Shown piece by piece: positions 1-7,578 of a stretch of 64,000 nt of DNA. Source of the DNA: Rhodospirillaceae bacterium. Its GTDB lineage: Bacteria > Pseudomonadota > Alphaproteobacteria > DSM-16000 > Inquilinaceae. The position numbers were made by a program, and so were the translations under genes. The notes beneath the pieces were generated by a model. The model did not search any database, had not been told where the DNA came from, and was given only the letters and a program-made list of their open reading frames with translations. The stretch spans positions 911,501 through 975,500 of the forward strand of contig JACKIH010000003.1 in the NCBI GenBank assembly GCA_020638575.1, in the 5' to 3' direction. How positions within the stretch are numbered: the first letter of the stretch is position 1; each line of letters opens with the position of its first letter.

Positions 1-506
1 AGGTGCCGGCGGATGCCATGCTGGCCAGCCTGTCGGCGGCCCTGGTGGCCCTGGTGGCGGCGCGGCGGGAGGAAGGCGCCCGCCTGCACGACGTGCTGGC
101 CGACCGCATCGCCGCGGTCTCCCGCGAGGTGGCGGACCTGCGCGCCATCGCCGACCGCCAGACGATGAGCCTGCGCGACCGCTATCACCAGCAGATCGCC
201 GAGCTGCTGGACGGCCAGGCAAGCCCGGTGCCCGACGAGCGCCTGGCCCATGAGGTGGCGCTGCTGGCCACCAAAGCCGACATCCGCGAGGAGCTGGACC
301 GGCTGGACGCCCATGTGGCCCAGGCGGAAACGCTGCTGGCCAGCGGCGAGCCTTCGGGTCGCCGGCTCGACTTTCTGTGCCAGGAGCTGAACCGCGAGGC
401 CAACACCATCTGCTCGAAGGCCGCCGATCTCCAGGTCACCCGCGCCGGGCTGGAGCTGAAGGCGGTGATCGACCAGATCAAGGAACAGGTTCAAAACGTC
501 GAATGA
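1..506 (+). CDS. YicC/YloC family endoribonuclease, C-terminal part
   Basis: The reading frame is already open at the left edge, so only about the last 168 residues of a roughly 290-residue protein are present. The visible part matches the YicC C-terminal region: a helical stretch, ALLATKADIREELDRL near residue 81, then LCQELNREANTICSK and the terminal IKEQVQNVE signature. YicC proteins are stress-linked endoribonucleases in the families where they have been tested. The stop codon overlaps the gmk start (ATGA at 503-506), so the two genes are translationally coupled, the usual yicC-gmk arrangement. The N-terminal domain lies outside the window. Confidence 0.88.
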   Translation, partial: VPADAMLASLSAALVALVAARREEGARLHDVLADRIAAVSREVADLRAIADRQTMSLRDRYHQQIAELLDGQASPVPDERLAHEVALLATKADIREELDRLDAHVAQAETLLASGEPSGRRLDFLCQELNREANTICSKAADLQVTRAGLELKAVIDQIKEQVQNVE

Positions 507-1186
507 CCGCCTCCGCTCCCCCTGCGGCCGCCGGCGGCGCCGTGCTGGGACGGCGGCGCGGGCTGATGCTGGTCTTGTCCTCGCCCTCCGGTGCGGGCAA
601 GACGACGATCTCCCGCGAGCTGCTGCGCCTGGAGCCGGACCTGTCCTTGTCGGTCTCGGTGACCACGCGCACGCCGCGGCCGAGCGAGCGCGACGGCATC
701 GACTACCACTTCATCGACGCCGCGCGCTTCCACGCCCTGCGCGACGCCAACGACCTGTTGGAGTCGGCCGAGGTGTTCGGCAATTTCTACGGCACCCCGC
801 GCCAGCCCGTGGACGCGGCGCTGGCCGCCGGCCAGGACGTGTTGTTCGACGTGGACTGGCAGGGCACCCAGCAGCTCCGCGCCGCCGCGCGGTCCGACCT
901 GGTGAGCGTGTTCATCCTGCCGCCCTCCGGCGAAGCGCTGGAACAGCGGCTCAACACGCGGGCCCAGGATTCCGCCGAGGTGATCGCCCGGCGCATGGCG
1001 CGGGCGGCCGACGAGATCTCCCACTGGAGCGAATACGACTACGCGGTGGTGAATGCCGAGGTGGCGGACTGCGTGCGCGCCGTCCAGTCGATCCTGCACG
1101 GCGAGCGCCTCAAGCGCGACCGCCAGACCGGCCTGCCCCGCTTCGTGCAATCCATCCAGGCGGCCCTCACCAGCCGCCACGGGTAG
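503..1186 (+). CDS. gmk: guanylate kinase
   Basis: Phosphorylates GMP to GDP with ATP in the cytoplasm. The 227-residue product carries a P-loop SSPSGAGKTT at residues 26-35, then the GMP-binding SVTTRTPRPSERDGIDYHF segment at about 53, FYGTPRQPV, and the lid region with NTRAQDSAEVIARRM. Length fits the family apart from about 20 extra N-terminal residues. The ATG at 503 overlaps the yicC stop and gives the family-length protein. An in-frame codon at 377 would only add sequence overlapping yicC. It ends 12 nt from the convergent mltG. Confidence 0.95.
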   Translation: MTASAPPAAAGGAVLGRRRGLMLVLSSPSGAGKTTISRELLRLEPDLSLSVSVTTRTPRPSERDGIDYHFIDAARFHALRDANDLLESAEVFGNFYGTPRQPVDAALAAGQDVLFDVDWQGTQQLRAAARSDLVSVFILPPSGEALEQRLNTRAQDSAEVIARRMARAADEISHWSEYDYAVVNAEVADCVRAVQSILHGERLKRDRQTGLPRFVQSIQAALTSRHG

Positions 1187-1198
1187 CCGGCGCTTGAT

Positions 1199-2206
1199 CT
1201 ACTGATCGGGCGGCGGGTCCGCCGGCTGCTCGGCGGCGTCGCGGGCCGCCTGTGCGGCGCGGACGTTGCGGTTGTGCTCCGCCAGCGTCTCGGCGAACAC
1301 ATGGCCGCCGCTGCCGTCCGCCACGAAGAAGAGATAGGGCGTTTCCGCCGGGTTGAGGGCCGCTTCCAGGGCCGCTCGGCCGGGATTGTTGATGGGACCC
1401 GGCGGCAGTCCGTTCGACCGGTAGGTGTTGTACGGGGACTGGGTGGCGTTGATGTCCGCGCGGGTCAGCGGCCGCCCGAGGGGCTGGCGGCCCTGGGTGA
1501 TGGCGTAGGCCACGGTGGGATCGGAATCGAGCCGCATCCCCGTTTCCAGCCGGTTGACGAAGACGCCGGCCACGACCGGCCGTTCCTCCGCCAGGGGCGT
1601 TTCCGCTTCCACGATCGAAGCCAGGGTCACCGCCTCCTGCGGCGTGTCGAAGGGCAGATCGGCGGCGCGGGCCTCCCACAGCTCGGCGAGCAACGCGTCG
1701 TGGGCCCGGGCCATGCGGTCCAGCAGCTCCGCCCGGGTGTCGCCGCGGCGGAAGCGATAGGTTTCCGGCAGCAGGCTGCCCTCCGGCGGCACCGCGGCCA
1801 CCGCACCCGTCAGGTGCTCATTGGCGTTGAGCGCGGCCACCACCTGGGCGGACGTCCAGCCTTCCGGCACGGTGACCTGGTAGGTCAGCACCGCCCCATC
1901 GTTGAGCCGGGCCAGCACGTCGACCACGCTGGCCCGCGGCGGAAAGGCGTATTCGCCCGCCTGCAGGCTGCCCGAGTCCCCACGCAGCACTGCGGTGACG
2001 ACGAACAGGCGCGGCTCGTCGATCACTCCCTCGGCCGTGAGCAGGCTGGCGATGCTCTCAACGCCGGCGCCGCGCGGCACCACAACGGTGATCTCGCGGT
2101 CCGCCGGACCCGGCGCTTCGGACGCACGGATGAGCGCCAGGACGCCGAGGCCGGCGACCACCGTCACCGTCAGCAGAAAGCTGAAAACGCCGGCCGTCCG
2201 GCGCAT
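1199..2206 (-). CDS. mltG: endolytic murein transglycosylase MltG
   Basis: Inner-membrane lytic transglycosylase that cleaves nascent glycan strands and so ends peptidoglycan polymerisation. The 335-residue protein has one N-terminal membrane segment (about residues 7-26), a LysM-like domain, and the YceG catalytic domain with SIVEAET (putative catalytic Glu at about 200), VFVNRLETGMRLDSDPTV and the SPYNTYRSNGLPPGPI block. It starts 3 nt after the fabF stop and is the last gene of the fab cluster, its usual place. The C-terminal 30 residues are Ala/Asp/Pro-rich and probably unstructured. Confidence 0.93.
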   Translation of the reverse strand: MRRTAGVFSFLLTVTVVAGLGVLALIRASEAPGPADREITVVVPRGAGVESIASLLTAEGVIDEPRLFVVTAVLRGDSGSLQAGEYAFPPRASVVDVLARLNDGAVLTYQVTVPEGWTSAQVVAALNANEHLTGAVAAVPPEGSLLPETYRFRRGDTRAELLDRMARAHDALLAELWEARAADLPFDTPQEAVTLASIVEAETPLAEERPVVAGVFVNRLETGMRLDSDPTVAYAITQGRQPLGRPLTRADINATQSPYNTYRSNGLPPGPINNPGRAALEAALNPAETPYLFFVADGSGGHVFAETLAEHNRNVRAAQAARDAAEQPADPPPDQ

Positions 2207-2209
2207 CGA

Positions 2210-3478
2210 TCAAGCCGGGACGCGGCGGAGCACGAGCGAGGCGTTGGTTCCGCCGAAGCCGAAGCTGTTGGACAGCACGACGTCGACCTTACGCTCCTTG
2301 GCGGCATGCGGCACCAGGTCGATGCCCTCGGCATGGGCAGACGGGTTCTCAAGGTTGAGCGTCGGCGGCACCACCTGGTCGCGCATGGCCAGCACGCAGT
2401 AGACCGCCTCCACCGCACCGGCAGCCCCCAGCAGGTGGCCGATGGCGGACTTGGTCGACGACATGGAGCAGGTGACCGGGCCGCCGTCGTAAAGCGCCTT
2501 GACCGCCCCCAGCTCGATGTCGTCGCCGAGCGGCGTGGAGGTGCCATGGGCATTGATGTAGTCGATGTCCGTCGGTGCCAGTCCGGCCCGCTTCAGGGCG
2601 ATGCGCATGGCGCGGCGGGCGCCGTTGCCGTCCTCCACCGGGGCCGACACGTGGTAGGCGTCGCCCGACAGGCCGTAGCCGACGATTTCCGCATAGATCT
2701 TGGCACCGCGGCGCCTGGCGTGCTCCAGCTCTTCCAGAACCACGACGCCGGAGCCGTCGCCCATGACGAATCCGTCCCGCCCCTCGTCGAACGGGCGCGA
2801 GGCGGTCTGGGGCGCGTCGTTGTAGCTGGTGGACAGTGCGCGCATGGCGGCGAACCCCGCCACGCCCAGGCGGTTGATGGCGGATTCCGCCCCGCCTGCC
2901 ACCATCACGTCGGCATCGTCCAGGGCGATCAGACGCGCGGCATCGCCGATGGCATGGGCGCCGGTGGAGCAGGCCGTCACCACCGAGTGGTTGGGGCCGC
3001 GCAGCTTGAAGCGGATCGACACCTGGCCGGACGCCAGGTTGATCAGGTTGGCAGGAATGAAGAACGGGGAAATGCGGCGGGGTCCGCGCGATTCGAGGAT
3101 CACGGCGGCCTCGGCAATCCCCTGCAGCCCGCCGATGCCGGAGCCGATCAGGGTGCCGGTGCGGCACTGTTCCTCATCGGTTTCCGGCACCCAGCCTGAA
3201 TCCGCCAGAGCCTCGGTCGCCGCAGCCACCGCGTAGAGGATGAAGGGATCGCATTTGCGCTGGTCCTTCACCGCCATCACGTTGGCCGGCTCGAACCCGC
3301 CCTCTTCGTCCTCCGGCCCGGGCACCTGGCCGGCGATCCGCGACGGCAGATCGTCCACTTCGAAGCCGCGAATCCTGTCGATCCCGCTGCGTCCGGCGAG
3401 CAGCCTCGACCAGTTGACCTCGACGCCGGCGCCCAACGGCGTCAGCAGGCCCAGGCCGGTTACAACCACGCGTCGCAT
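2210..3478 (-). CDS. fabF: beta-ketoacyl-ACP synthase II
   Basis: Condenses malonyl-ACP with acyl-ACP in type II fatty acid elongation. The catalytic triad is visible: Cys170 in VVTACSTGAHAIG, His311 in NAHGTSTPLGD and His348 in KSAIGHLLGAAG, with Lys343 and the glycine-rich SFGFGGTN near the C-terminus. The start MRRVVVTGLG at 3478 gives 422 residues, the family length. Longer in-frame starts add a low-complexity basic leader and are unlikely. It follows acpP by 76 nt and precedes mltG by 3 nt in the acpP-fabF-mltG order. Confidence 0.95.
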   Translation of the reverse strand: MRRVVVTGLGLLTPLGAGVEVNWSRLLAGRSGIDRIRGFEVDDLPSRIAGQVPGPEDEEGGFEPANVMAVKDQRKCDPFILYAVAAATEALADSGWVPETDEEQCRTGTLIGSGIGGLQGIAEAAVILESRGPRRISPFFIPANLINLASGQVSIRFKLRGPNHSVVTACSTGAHAIGDAARLIALDDADVMVAGGAESAINRLGVAGFAAMRALSTSYNDAPQTASRPFDEGRDGFVMGDGSGVVVLEELEHARRRGAKIYAEIVGYGLSGDAYHVSAPVEDGNGARRAMRIALKRAGLAPTDIDYINAHGTSTPLGDDIELGAVKALYDGGPVTCSMSSTKSAIGHLLGAAGAVEAVYCVLAMRDQVVPPTLNLENPSAHAEGIDLVPHAAKERKVDVVLSNSFGFGGTNASLVLRRVPA

Positions 3479-3554
3479 TCTGGCGTCCCAGTCCTGTCCT
3501 TGCCTCGATCTGCCTTGCCCCGCCCGCGCCCGCCGGACGCGACGGGCCGAGCGA

Positions 3555-3791
3555 TCAGCTCGATTCGGCTTCGATGAACCGGATGGCATCGCCCACGGTC
3601 TGGATGCGCTCGGCGGCGTCGTCGGGGATTTCGATCCCGAACTCTTCCTCAAACGCCATGACGAGTTCCACGGTGTCCAGGCTGTCGGCGCCCAGATCGT
3701 CGATGAAACTCGCGGCCTCGGTGACCTTGGATTCTTCGACGCCCAAGTGTTCGATGACGATCTTCTTAACTCGGTCCGCGATGTCGCTCAT
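3555..3791 (-). CDS. acpP: acyl carrier protein
   Basis: A 78-residue acidic carrier protein that holds growing acyl chains on a 4'-phosphopantetheine arm. The attachment serine is Ser37 in the DLGADSLDTVELVMAFE motif; helix I (VKKIVIEHLG) and helix III (PDDAAERIQTVGDAI) are recognisable. It lies between fabG (159 nt upstream) and fabF (76 nt downstream), and the 159-nt gap probably holds its own promoter, as expected for a highly expressed gene. Confidence 0.97.
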   Translation of the reverse strand: MSDIADRVKKIVIEHLGVEESKVTEAASFIDDLGADSLDTVELVMAFEEEFGIEIPDDAAERIQTVGDAIRFIEAESS

Positions 3792-3896
3792 GGCACGATG
3801 CCTTTCCTCATCTTCAAGTCATCAATTTCGAGGGAGTTTGCTTTGGTGTCCAGCCGGGACGCTTGACCGTGCATCGGCCATCGGACGGTGCGCTGA

Positions 3897-3925
3897 CATA
3901 ACACAGCGTTTTCGATCTTGGCCAG
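3897..3925 (-). promoter_or_regulatory. candidate sigma70-type promoter for acpP
   Basis: On the minus strand CTGGCC (3925-3920) and GTTATG (3902-3897) are separated by 17 nt in the fabG-acpP gap, about 105 nt before the acpP start. Neither hexamer is a strong match. The call rests on the spacing, the position and the long gap in an otherwise tight cluster. Confidence 0.3.
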
Positions 3926-3950
3926 AGCCCGCCTCAACTGCCGGCCAACT

Positions 3951-4688
3951 TCAGTACATCGCCATGCCGCCATTCACGTGAACGGTCTGACCGGTGACAT
4001 AAGCCGCCTCCTCGCTGGCCAGGTAAACCACTGCCGCAGCCACGTCTTCCGCGGTGCCCATGCGGCCGGCCGGCACCATGGCGAGTACCCGCGCGCGCTG
4101 GTCTTCCGTCAGGGCATCGGTCATCGCGCTGACCATGAAGCCGGGGGCGACGCAGTTGACGGTGATGGAGCGGTTGGCCAGTTCCTGGGCCAACGACTTG
4201 GACATGCCCACCATGCCGGCCTTGCTGGCGGCATAGTTGGCCTGGCCGGGATTGCCGGTGAAGCCGACCACCGAGGTGATGCCGATGATTCGCCCCCAGC
4301 GGCGCTTCATCATCCCCTTCATGGTCGCCTTGGCGAAGCGGAAGGCTGCCGTCAGGTTCACCGCCAGCACCGCTTCGAAATCCTCGTCCTTGAGGCGCAG
4401 CGAGACCATGTCGCGGGTCATGCCGGCGTTGTTGACGAGGATGTCCACCTGGCCGGCCGCCGCTTCGGCCGCCTTCACCACCGCCGCCGGAGAGGCCGGG
4501 TCGGCGAGATCCCCAACGGCGACGAAGGCGCGGTCGCCCAGGGCGGCCTGGACCTCTTCCAGCCGCTCCCGACGGGTGCCGGAGAGCACCACCGTCGCCC
4601 CCTGGCCGTAGAGTGCCGTGGCGATGGCGCCACCCAGCGCCCCGCTTGCCCCGGTGACCAGGGCGACCTTGTTGGTCAGGTCGAACAT
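3951..4688 (-). CDS. fabG: 3-oxoacyl-ACP reductase FabG
   Basis: NADPH-dependent reduction of 3-oxoacyl-ACP, the first reductive step of elongation. This classical short-chain dehydrogenase of 245 residues shows the Rossmann motif VTGASGALGGAIA at 11-23, NNAGMTRD near residue 86, and the catalytic Ser plus YxxxK in ITSVVGFTG and ANYAASKAG. It ends GGMAMY, typical of FabG. The ATG at 4688 gives the standard N-terminus MFDLTNKVALVTG; upstream in-frame codons run into fabD. It sits 19 nt downstream of fabD. Confidence 0.95.
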   Translation of the reverse strand: MFDLTNKVALVTGASGALGGAIATALYGQGATVVLSGTRRERLEEVQAALGDRAFVAVGDLADPASPAAVVKAAEAAAGQVDILVNNAGMTRDMVSLRLKDEDFEAVLAVNLTAAFRFAKATMKGMMKRRWGRIIGITSVVGFTGNPGQANYAASKAGMVGMSKSLAQELANRSITVNCVAPGFMVSAMTDALTEDQRARVLAMVPAGRMGTAEDVAAAVVYLASEEAAYVTGQTVHVNGGMAMY

Positions 4689-4707
4689 GTCGTCTCCCGG
4701 ACGGTGC

Positions 4708-5676
4708 TCAGGCGCCCGCCATAACGCGCGCCACGAAGGCCTCGATGTCCTCGATGCTGCCAAGCGACAGCCCGGTCATGTCGCGGTCGATGCGCCGGGC
4801 CAGGCCCGACAGTACCCGCCCGGCCCCCAGCTCCACCACCTCGGTGATGCCTTCCGACCGCATGTAGCCGACGCTCTCGCGCCAACGTACCGCACCGGTG
4901 ACCTGGGCGACCAGCAGGTCACGGATCACATCGGGATCGATCACCGCCTGTGCCGTGACATTGGCCACCAGCGGCACCGCCGGGGCGCGCAGCTCGACCG
5001 CGTCCAAGGCTTCGCGCATGGCTTCGGCCGCCGGCGCCATGAGGTCGCAATGGAAGGGAGCGCTCACCGGCAACAGCACGCTGCGCCGTGCGCCGCGTTC
5101 CGCCGCCAGGGCGACGGCCGCTTCCACCGCCTCGCGGTGGCCGCTCACCACCACCTGGCCCGGCGCGTTGTCGTTGGCCGCAGCACAGACCAGCCCTGCC
5201 GCCGCGTCGCGGGCGATGGCGTTGGCTTCCTCCACCGACACGCCCATCAGGGCCGCCATGGCGCCGACACCCACCGGGACCGCCGCCTGCATGGCCCGCC
5301 CGCGCACTTTCAGCAGGCGCGCGCAGTCCCAGATGCTGAAGGCGCCGGCCGCCGCCAGGGCGGAGTATTCGCCGAGGCTGTGCCCGGCCACGCAGTCCAC
5401 CAGTTCCACGATGGTCAGCCCGGAGCGGGCCTCCACCTCGCGCATCACCGCCAGCGACACCGCCATCAGGGCGGGCTGGGCGTTTTCCGTCAGGGTCAGC
5501 TCCGCCGGGTCGCCCTCGAACATCAGAGTCGACAGCTTCTGGCCAAGCGCCTCGTCCACCTCTTCGAACACGGCATGGGCAATGGGCGAGGCTGCGGCCA
5601 GATCCCGCCCCATACCGATGCTCTGACTACCTTGTCCCGGGAACACGAAGGCACGCGCCAGCTCTTGCTTGATCAA
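4708..5676 (-). CDS. fabD: malonyl-CoA:ACP transacylase
   Basis: Transfers malonate from CoA to ACP. With the TTG start chosen here the protein has 322 residues: FVFPGQGSQSIGMG at 10-23, nucleophile Ser100 in AGHSLGEYSAL, and SAPFHCDLM with the catalytic His. Start choice: a GGAG lies 8 nt before the TTG at 5676, and this start gives an N-terminus close to the family norm. In-frame ATGs at 5715 and 5766 lack such a site and add 13 or 30 residues. It is the first gene of the minus-strand cluster, divergent from rpsF. Confidence 0.92.
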   Translation of the reverse strand: MIKQELARAFVFPGQGSQSIGMGRDLAAASPIAHAVFEEVDEALGQKLSTLMFEGDPAELTLTENAQPALMAVSLAVMREVEARSGLTIVELVDCVAGHSLGEYSALAAAGAFSIWDCARLLKVRGRAMQAAVPVGVGAMAALMGVSVEEANAIARDAAAGLVCAAANDNAPGQVVVSGHREAVEAAVALAAERGARRSVLLPVSAPFHCDLMAPAAEAMREALDAVELRAPAVPLVANVTAQAVIDPDVIRDLLVAQVTGAVRWRESVGYMRSEGITEVVELGAGRVLSGLARRIDRDMTGLSLGSIEDIEAFVARVMAGA

Positions 5677-6004
5677 CGGTGCTGCTCCGATCGAACGGGG
5701 GGCGACGGGCCCCATGGGAAATGACAGATTTATGGACCGGGCAGTGATATCGGCTGCCCGGCGCATGTCAACCCGCCTGCTGCACTGCGAGGTGGCGGAC
5801 CGCCATGCCGCGATCGGCGGTGCCTGTCCCGCCTGCGATTTCCCTTGAAAATCGGCAACGCTTGGGCCATTTACCGCGGCTCACATACCTCCTTGCCGGC
5901 CGCTGCGACGGTCGGCTGGGTCCGGATGGCCAGCCGAGTCTCCTCGTTTTGGAGCGGATGCGGAGTGGCGCCGGGCCGCATGAGCCGAAAGGAGCCGACG
6001 CGTA

Positions 6005-6526
6005 ATGCCGTACTACGAGTGCGTGTATTTGGCACGCCAGGATATCGCCGCCAATCAGGTCGAGCAGATGACCGGTCACTTCAAGGAGGTGATCGAGCAG
6101 AATGGCGGCTCTGTGCCCAAGACCGAGTATTGGGGCCTGAAGAGCTTCGCCTACCGCATCAAGAAGAACCGCAAGGGCCACTATGTGCTGTTGAACATCG
6201 ACGCCCCGGCGGCTGCCGTGGCGGAGATGGAGCGGCAGATGGGCCTGCACGAAGACGTGCTGCGGCACCTGACGGTGCGGGTGGAGGAGCTTGAGGAAGG
6301 CCCCTCGGCGATGATGCAGAACCGCGCCGGCCGCGATGGCGACCGGGGCCGCGGCGGCCGCGGCGGGCGTGACCGCGACGGAGACCGCGGGGATCGCGGC
6401 GACCGGTTCGATCGCGGGGATCGCGGCGAGCGGGGCGAACGTCCCGACCGGGGCGAACGTCCCGACCGGGGCGAGCGCTTCGACCGGGGCGAGCGGGCCG
6501 AGCGGCCCGAGCGCGCCGACGCCTGA
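6005..6526 (+). CDS. rpsF: 30S ribosomal protein S6 with long RGD/GERPDR-rich tail
   Basis: Small-subunit protein that pairs with S18 on the 16S rRNA platform. Residues 1-95 form the normal S6 fold (MPYYECVYLARQDIA, YWGLKSFAYRIKKNRKGHY, HLTVRVEELEEGPSA). Residues from about 105 to 173 are a highly charged Arg/Gly/Asp/Glu tail partly built from an 18-bp tandem repeat. Extended charged S6 tails occur in other alphaproteobacteria. An AAAGGAG lies 10-16 nt upstream of the ATG. It is the first gene of rpsF-rpsR-rplI, preceded by a 328-nt divergent spacer from fabD. Confidence 0.95.
   Translation: MPYYECVYLARQDIAANQVEQMTGHFKEVIEQNGGSVPKTEYWGLKSFAYRIKKNRKGHYVLLNIDAPAAAVAEMERQMGLHEDVLRHLTVRVEELEEGPSAMMQNRAGRDGDRGRGGRGGRDRDGDRGDRGDRFDRGDRGERGERPDRGERPDRGERFDRGERAERPERADA
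6431..6493 (+). repeat. 18-bp tandem repeat within the rpsF tail
   Basis: The unit CGGGGCGAACGTCCCGAC occurs twice perfectly (6431-6448 and 6449-6466), then once with changes (6467-6484) and once partially. It codes for the DRGERP-type units of the S6 tail, so tail length could vary by slippage or recombination. Confidence 0.8.
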
Positions 6527-6563
6527 CCCGGCCCCGTAACCGAGATCTCAAGGAGGCACAGCC

Positions 6564-6800
6564 ATGGCAACACCGGCCCGCCGCCCCTTCTTCCGCCGCC
6601 GCAAGACCTGCCCGTTCTCCGGCGCCAATGCGCCGAAGATCGACTACAAGGACACCAAGCTGCTCGGCCGCTATCTGTCCGAGCGGGGCAAGATCGTGCC
6701 CAGCCGCATCACCGCGGTGTCCACCAAGAAGCAGCGCGAACTGGCGCGCGCCATCAAGCGAGCGCGCTTCCTGGCACTGCTGCCCTACCGCGTCGGCTGA
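6564..6800 (+). CDS. rpsR: 30S ribosomal protein S18
   Basis: A 78-residue basic protein that binds 16S rRNA together with S6. It has the family blocks PFFRRRKTCPFSG, IDYKDTKLLGRYLSERGKI, SRITAVSTKKQRELARAIKRAR and LALLPY. A strong ribosome binding site AAGGAGG lies at 6551-6557. It lies 37 nt after rpsF and 41 nt before rplI in the conserved order. Confidence 0.97.
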   Translation: MATPARRPFFRRRKTCPFSGANAPKIDYKDTKLLGRYLSERGKIVPSRITAVSTKKQRELARAIKRARFLALLPYRVG

Positions 6801-6841
6801 TCGACAGCCGGCCGAGCCTGCACCACACGGGACCGTGAGCG

Positions 6842-7447
6842 ATGGAAGTCATTCTTCTGGAGCGTGTCGAGAACCTGGGCCAGATGGGCGATACCGTCCG
6901 GGTCCGGCCCGGCTACGCCCGCAACTATCTGCTGCCGCAGCGCAAGGCGTTGCGCGCCACCAAGGAAAACCTGGCCTATTTCGAGCGCCAGCGCACCCAG
7001 CTTGAGGCGACCAACCTGAAGCGCCGGTCGGAAGCGGAGTCGGTGTCGACCAAGCTCGACGGCGTGACGGTGGTGGTGCTCCGCCAGGCCGGCGAAGCGG
7101 GCCAGCTCTACGGCTCGGTCACCGGCCGCGATGTCGCCGAAGCGCTGGGCCAGGCGGGCTTCACCGTCGGCCGTACCCAGGTGACCATCGACCGGCCGAT
7201 CAAGAGCCTGGGGCTGTTCGACATCCGCGTCGTCCTGCACCCGGAAGTCGCCGTCACCGTCACCGTCAACGTCGCCCGCTCCCAGGATGAGGCGGCGCTG
7301 CAGGCCGAGCGCGGCGGCATGATCGACCGCGCGGAGATGGACGAGGACGAGACGGAAGCCGAAGCGGCGTTCGCCGCTCCGGAGACCGACTCCGCCGAGC
7401 TTCTGGGCGAAGACCGCGACGACGTGCGCGAGGACCTTGGCGCTTAA
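6842..7447 (+). CDS. rplI: 50S ribosomal protein L9 with acidic C-terminal extension
   Basis: Large-subunit protein of 201 residues. The N-terminal domain MEVILLERVENLGQMGD and the RNA-contacting VRPGYARNYLLPQRKA are followed by the linker helix and the C-terminal domain (LYGSVTGRDVAEALGQAG). About 45 residues beyond the usual end are rich in Glu, Asp and Ala, an extension also known in other alphaproteobacteria. It ends 131 nt before dnaB; the spacer holds an inverted repeat. Confidence 0.96.
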   Translation: MEVILLERVENLGQMGDTVRVRPGYARNYLLPQRKALRATKENLAYFERQRTQLEATNLKRRSEAESVSTKLDGVTVVVLRQAGEAGQLYGSVTGRDVAEALGQAGFTVGRTQVTIDRPIKSLGLFDIRVVLHPEVAVTVTVNVARSQDEAALQAERGGMIDRAEMDEDETEAEAAFAAPETDSAELLGEDRDDVREDLGA

Positions 7448-7483
7448 GCCAGAGATCCTTTCTGCGGCAAGCCCTTAGGGCAC

Positions 7484-7492
7484 TTATTCACA
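7484..7492 (+). promoter_or_regulatory. DnaA-box-like 9-mer upstream of dnaB
   Basis: TTATTCACA fits the TTATNCACA DnaA-box consensus and lies 87 nt before the dnaB start. A single box suggests DnaA control of dnaB rather than an origin. This is inference from sequence only. Confidence 0.4.
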
Positions 7493-7503
7493 GACCTGTG
7501 CAC

Positions 7504-7537
7504 CCGTATCCCCGCTAAAATTCACGTGGGGATACGG
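7504..7537 (+). other. perfect 10-bp inverted repeat between rplI and dnaB
   Basis: CCGTATCCCC (7504-7513) and GGGGATACGG (7528-7537) are exact reverse complements around a 14-nt AT-richer loop. No T-run follows, so it is not a classical intrinsic terminator. It could be an operator, an RNA hairpin ending rplI transcripts, or an attenuator for dnaB. Confidence 0.6.
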
Positions 7538-7578
7538 CCAGGCTTTCCGTATACCCGGGATTGGTGGAGGCTGGCGCC

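Noticed and set aside
6336..6493. Repeat-rich stretch considered as a CRISPR or satellite
   Set aside because: The repeats are 18 bp, directly adjacent without spacers, and lie in frame in the S6 tail.
7484..7537. Replication origin near dnaB
   Set aside because: Only one DnaA-box-like 9-mer is visible and there is no AT-rich unwinding region or dnaA, parAB or gidA neighbour.
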